The notes under the pieces are model-generated. The model made no database searches. It had not been told where the DNA came from and saw only the letters and a program-made list of their open reading frames with translations. Positions 5,332 through 7,789 of a DNA stretch of 7,789 nucleotides are shown piece after piece. Both the position numbers and the translations under genes were made by a program. Origin of the DNA: Candidatus Auribacterota bacterium. GTDB taxonomy: Bacteria; Auribacterota; UBA6266. Where the stretch lies: the NCBI GenBank assembly GCA_016933315.1, contig JAFGBE010000045.1:1-7789 (forward strand), given 5' to 3'. Numbering within the stretch: the first letter of the stretch is position 1; the number at the start of each line of letters is the position of its first letter.

Positions 5332-6741
5332 TTATCCGACCATGACAGTTTCTTCCGGATATTTTATTGACGGATAATCTTCCCTTTTCCCTACTATGAG
5401 GGCTATTGCCAGAGGGCTTATTCTTCCCACCAGCATAATTATTATAATTAAAAATTTACCGGCTAAAGACAGATAAGGCGTTATTCCCGTCGAAAGGCCT
5501 ACGGTGCCGAAAGCGGATATTACTTCAAAAAGCACTTTTACAAGGTAGCCGTTTGCGACCATGTTCCTGACTTCCGAAGTCTGCTCCGTTATAAGAAGCA
5601 GGGTTGTCGAAATCAATATTATGTAAACCGATATTACCACTATTGAAATGGCTTCCTGGACGACCCTTTGCGGCACGGTCCGTTTAAAGACTGTAACATT
5701 CGGGTTGCCTTTTATTATTGAATATGTCGTGGCCACCAGGACCGCAAGCGTGCATGTTTTGATTCCTCCCCCTGTCGAGCCCGGAGAAGCCCCTATGAAC
5801 ATTAAAAACATTATAAAGAAAAGAGTCGCTGTTTTCATGGAATTGGTGTTTATTATGTTGAATCCGGCCGTTCGGGGAGTGGCCGAACAGAAAACCGAGG
5901 CCTGGATTTTTTCCGCCAGGGTGAAATCCTTGAAGGTGTTGTCCCATTCTATAGAGCCTATAATCATGGCGCCGAAGATAAGAAGCACGGCAGTCGATAT
6001 CAGCACTATCCTGGAATGAAGGCTCAACTTCCCTTTCAGCGTCTTGTCTCTTTTCCAGAATTTCAGGTTCTGCAGGTTGAAAACGACTAAAAATCCCAGC
6101 CCGCCGAGTACGATTAATACAGCCATTGTGATGACCACGAAATTATCGCCTGAAAAGGCTTCCATGTTGTTGCCGAAGAGAGTGAAGCCCGCATTGCAGA
6201 AAGCCGATATCGAGTGAAAAATCGAATAATACGCTATTTGAAGGTCGGAACCGTAAGGCAGCACGGGATTGTCTGAGATTTTAAACCGTATGAATAACAG
6301 CAGCGCGCCCAGCAGTTCAGTGATAAACGTGAACAGCAGGACGGATTTTATTAATTCGTTGACGCTTATACCCTTTGTTTTATCCAGCGTATCCCTTATT
6401 ATCAGCTGGTTTTTCATTGATATCCTTTTGCCTATTATCATCAGGTAGAAAGTAGACAATGTCATTATCCCCAGTCCGCCTATCTGGATTAAGATGAGCA
6501 CTATCATTTGCCCGAACGTCGTCAGGTCGGCGCCTATGTTTTTCACGACCAGACCGGTGACGCAGGTCGCGGAGGTCGAAAGGAAAAGAGCATCTATGAA
6601 ATGGAGCCTGCCGGGCCCCGTCGTAGATATGGGAAGCTCAAGCAAGAACGCCCCGATGAGTACCGCGCAGAGATATGAGAAGAATATTATTCTCGGGGGA
6701 TGTATTTTCTTTTGCTTTTTTATTTTTTCTATAGTGTCCAT
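5332..6741 (-). CDS. ktrB: Ktr potassium transporter membrane subunit
   Basis: A 469-residue inner-membrane potassium-translocating protein of the TrkH/KtrB/HKT superfamily, built of four M1-P-M2 repeats. All four selectivity-filter loops keep the potassium-selective glycine: TCVTGL (59-64, G63), CNAGFT (182-187, G185), TPRTAGFN (288-295, G293) and GTVGLS (412-417, G415). The third repeat has a Gly/Ser-rich GASPGSTGGGIKT (317-329), matching the intramembrane gating loop. VGRISP (438-443) is conserved near the end. Length and the short N-terminus before the first membrane helix fit KtrB rather than TrkH. The ATG at 6741 is the first Met after an in-frame TAA 6 bases upstream; the next Met is residue 79. 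No Shine-Dalgarno is present. In the family, uptake is sodium-dependent and gated by KtrA, encoded next. Confidence 0.94.
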   Translation of the reverse strand: MDTIEKIKKQKKIHPPRIIFFSYLCAVLIGAFLLELPISTTGPGRLHFIDALFLSTSATCVTGLVVKNIGADLTTFGQMIVLILIQIGGLGIMTLSTFYLMIIGKRISMKNQLIIRDTLDKTKGISVNELIKSVLLFTFITELLGALLLFIRFKISDNPVLPYGSDLQIAYYSIFHSISAFCNAGFTLFGNNMEAFSGDNFVVITMAVLIVLGGLGFLVVFNLQNLKFWKRDKTLKGKLSLHSRIVLISTAVLLIFGAMIIGSIEWDNTFKDFTLAEKIQASVFCSATPRTAGFNIINTNSMKTATLFFIMFLMFIGASPGSTGGGIKTCTLAVLVATTYSIIKGNPNVTVFKRTVPQRVVQEAISIVVISVYIILISTTLLLITEQTSEVRNMVANGYLVKVLFEVISAFGTVGLSTGITPYLSLAGKFLIIIIMLVGRISPLAIALIVGKREDYPSIKYPEETVMVG

Positions 6742-6750
6742 TAATTAGAA

Positions 6751-6779
6751 ATTATAAGGTCTATGGTGGGTAATTTCCA
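6751..6779 (-). promoter_or_regulatory. Candidate ktrB promoter giving a near-leaderless transcript
   Basis: A perfect TATAAT (6756-6751) lies 9 bases before the ktrB ATG, with TGGAAA (6779-6774, 4 of 6 to TTGACA) 17 bases further upstream. Transcription would start about 6744-6742, at or just before the ATG. No GGAGG-like sequence lies between -10 and ATG. The elements sit in the 46-base gap after clpB, which shows no terminator hairpin. Confidence 0.55.
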
Positions 6780-6787
6780 GATATTAT

Positions 6788-7789
6788 TTAATTACTTTCA
6801 AAATCGATTTTGTTTGTTTTTTTATTGATAAAAGCATTTATGCCCGAACCGGGCGCGAATTTGTTATCGAGAATACCCAGCGCGATCTTATCCAGGATTT
6901 CTTTCTGGATAAGCCTTTTCAGCGGCCTTGCTCCGAACTGCGGGTCATATCCCTCTTCCGCCAGAAGGTTTCGGGCTTCCGGGGATATCTTCAGGGATAA
7001 TTGTTTCCTCTCCAGTATTTTGGATATGTATTGCAGCTGTATATTAACAATATTGCCTATGTCCTTGCCTGATAACTTGTTAAATATAATAATATCATCT
7101 ATCCTGTTGAGGAATTCAGGTTTGAAGTATGTTTTCAGCAGTTCTCTTATCTTACGGTCAAGGGTATTTTTATCTTCCCCGGATTCCAGCAGGAGAGAAC
7201 TTCCGATGTTTGATGTCATTATCAGCAGGCTGTTTTTAAAGTCGACGGTTCTCCCTTTCCCGTCGGTCAGCCTCCCGTCTTCAAGGATCTGGAGCAGTAT
7301 ATTGAACACGTCGGGATGGGCCTTTTCTATTTCATCGAACAGTATCACACAGTAAGGCCTCCTGCGCACCTTTTCCGTGAGGTATCCCCCTTCTTCGTAT
7401 CCAACATAACCCGGCGGCGCCCCGATCAGCCTTGAAACCGAGTGTTTTTCCATAAATTCAGACATATCGACCCTGACGAGCGCGTGTTCGGTGTTGAAGA
7501 GGAATTCCGCAAGGGCTTTTGCCAGTTCTGTTTTCCCTACGCCTGTGGGCCCGAGAAAGATAAAGGAGCCGAGGGGCCTGTTTTCGTCCTGGATTCCCGC
7601 CCGGCTTCTCCTGATCGCGTTTGAGACGGTTGTTACGGCTTCATCCTGCCCCACAACGCGTTTCTTCAGGTTGTCTTCCATATTGAGCAGCTTGTTCTTT
7701 TCTCCTTCAAGCATTTTTGTTACAGGTATTCCCGTCCACCCGGATACAATTTTTGCGATATCTTCTTCAGTCACTTCTTCTTTCAGGAA
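6788..7789 (-). CDS. clpB: ATP-dependent disaggregase ClpB, C-terminal part (cut by right edge)
   Basis: The last 333 codons of a ClpB/Hsp104 AAA+ chaperone, which pulls polypeptides from aggregates with DnaK in the cytoplasm. The frame is open to the window edge, and the GTG at 7774 is an internal valine (EEVTEEDIA), not a start. Counting from the edge: WTGIPV near 18-23, second-domain Walker A GPTGVGKT (80-87), pore loop GYVGYEEGG (127-135), Walker B VILFDE (148-153), sensor-1 Asn194 in MTSNIGS, arginine finger Arg229 in FLNRID, and sensor-2 GARPLKR (286-292). All ATPase residues are intact. I see no IGF/IGL-type ClpP-binding loop, and MLEGEK after the WTGIPV motif is ClpB-like; ClpC is less likely. 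The N-terminal, first ATPase and most of the middle domain lie outside the window. Confidence 0.93.
   Translation of the reverse strand, partial: FLKEEVTEEDIAKIVSGWTGIPVTKMLEGEKNKLLNMEDNLKKRVVGQDEAVTTVSNAIRRSRAGIQDENRPLGSFIFLGPTGVGKTELAKALAEFLFNTEHALVRVDMSEFMEKHSVSRLIGAPPGYVGYEEGGYLTEKVRRRPYCVILFDEIEKAHPDVFNILLQILEDGRLTDGKGRTVDFKNSLLIMTSNIGSSLLLESGEDKNTLDRKIRELLKTYFKPEFLNRIDDIIIFNKLSGKDIGNIVNIQLQYISKILERKQLSLKISPEARNLLAEEGYDPQFGARPLKRLIQKEILDKIALGILDNKFAPGSGINAFINKKTNKIDFESN

Noticed and set aside
5648..6019. Plus-strand open frame of 123 codons opposite ktrB
   Set aside because: It is antisense to the third KtrB repeat, which has intact filter motifs, and shows no family signal.
6810..7355. 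Plus-strand open frame of 181 codons opposite clpB
   Set aside because: It lies fully antisense to intact ClpB motifs, its translation is Ser/Leu-rich shadow sequence, and it has no recognisable domain.
7772..7774. GTG as the start of the ClpB gene
   Set aside because: The frame continues unbroken to the window edge with ClpB-like FLKEE, and the upstream domains are expected beyond it.

Overview
The window is an ordinary-looking stretch of bacterial chromosome, densely coding and mid-GC. It holds eight genes, two of them cut by the window edges: seven on the minus strand and one on the plus strand. I see no insertion sequence, phage gene, CRISPR array, rRNA or tRNA. A lipoprotein signal, a Sec signal peptide on a DUF799-like envelope protein, KtrAB and ClpB suggest a diderm bacterium. 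The protein sequences are diverged from model organisms, as in uncultured lineages, but I cannot assign a phylum from this window.

Right part (minus strand, about 7789 to 4023): the C-terminal third of the disaggregase ClpB comes first. After a 46-base gap comes a compact set: ktrB (potassium channel subunit), ktrA (its NAD/ATP-binding RCK gating subunit) and a small exported protein resembling the GNA1162/DUF799 and CsgG-like envelope families. The gaps are 10 and 21 bases, so these three are probably one transcript. ktrB has a perfect TATAAT 9 bases before its ATG and no Shine-Dalgarno sequence, suggesting a leaderless mRNA.

Middle (3020 to 4018): a single plus-strand sugar-1-phosphate nucleotidyltransferase gene ends 4 bases from the end of the DUF799-like gene. 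A 32-base imperfect hairpin spans both stop codons. Upstream of the transferase lies a 267-base divergent intergenic region. It has a promoter facing each way, with a 57-base GC-rich block between them and an inverted repeat lying over the transferase promoter.

Left part (minus strand, 3019 to 1): a sugar-type ABC substrate-binding lipoprotein, then glycogen synthase glgA (6-base gap), then the start of galT (1-base overlap, TAATG). This reads as one carbohydrate operon: sugar capture, galactose-1-phosphate/UDP-sugar exchange and glycogen storage. No ABC permease or ATPase is visible, so the binding protein is an orphan within this window.

I found no convincing undescribed system. The items most worth checking are the leaderless ktrB, the linkage of a DUF799-like envelope protein to KtrAB, the binding protein-glgA-galT operon, and the structured divergent promoter region.
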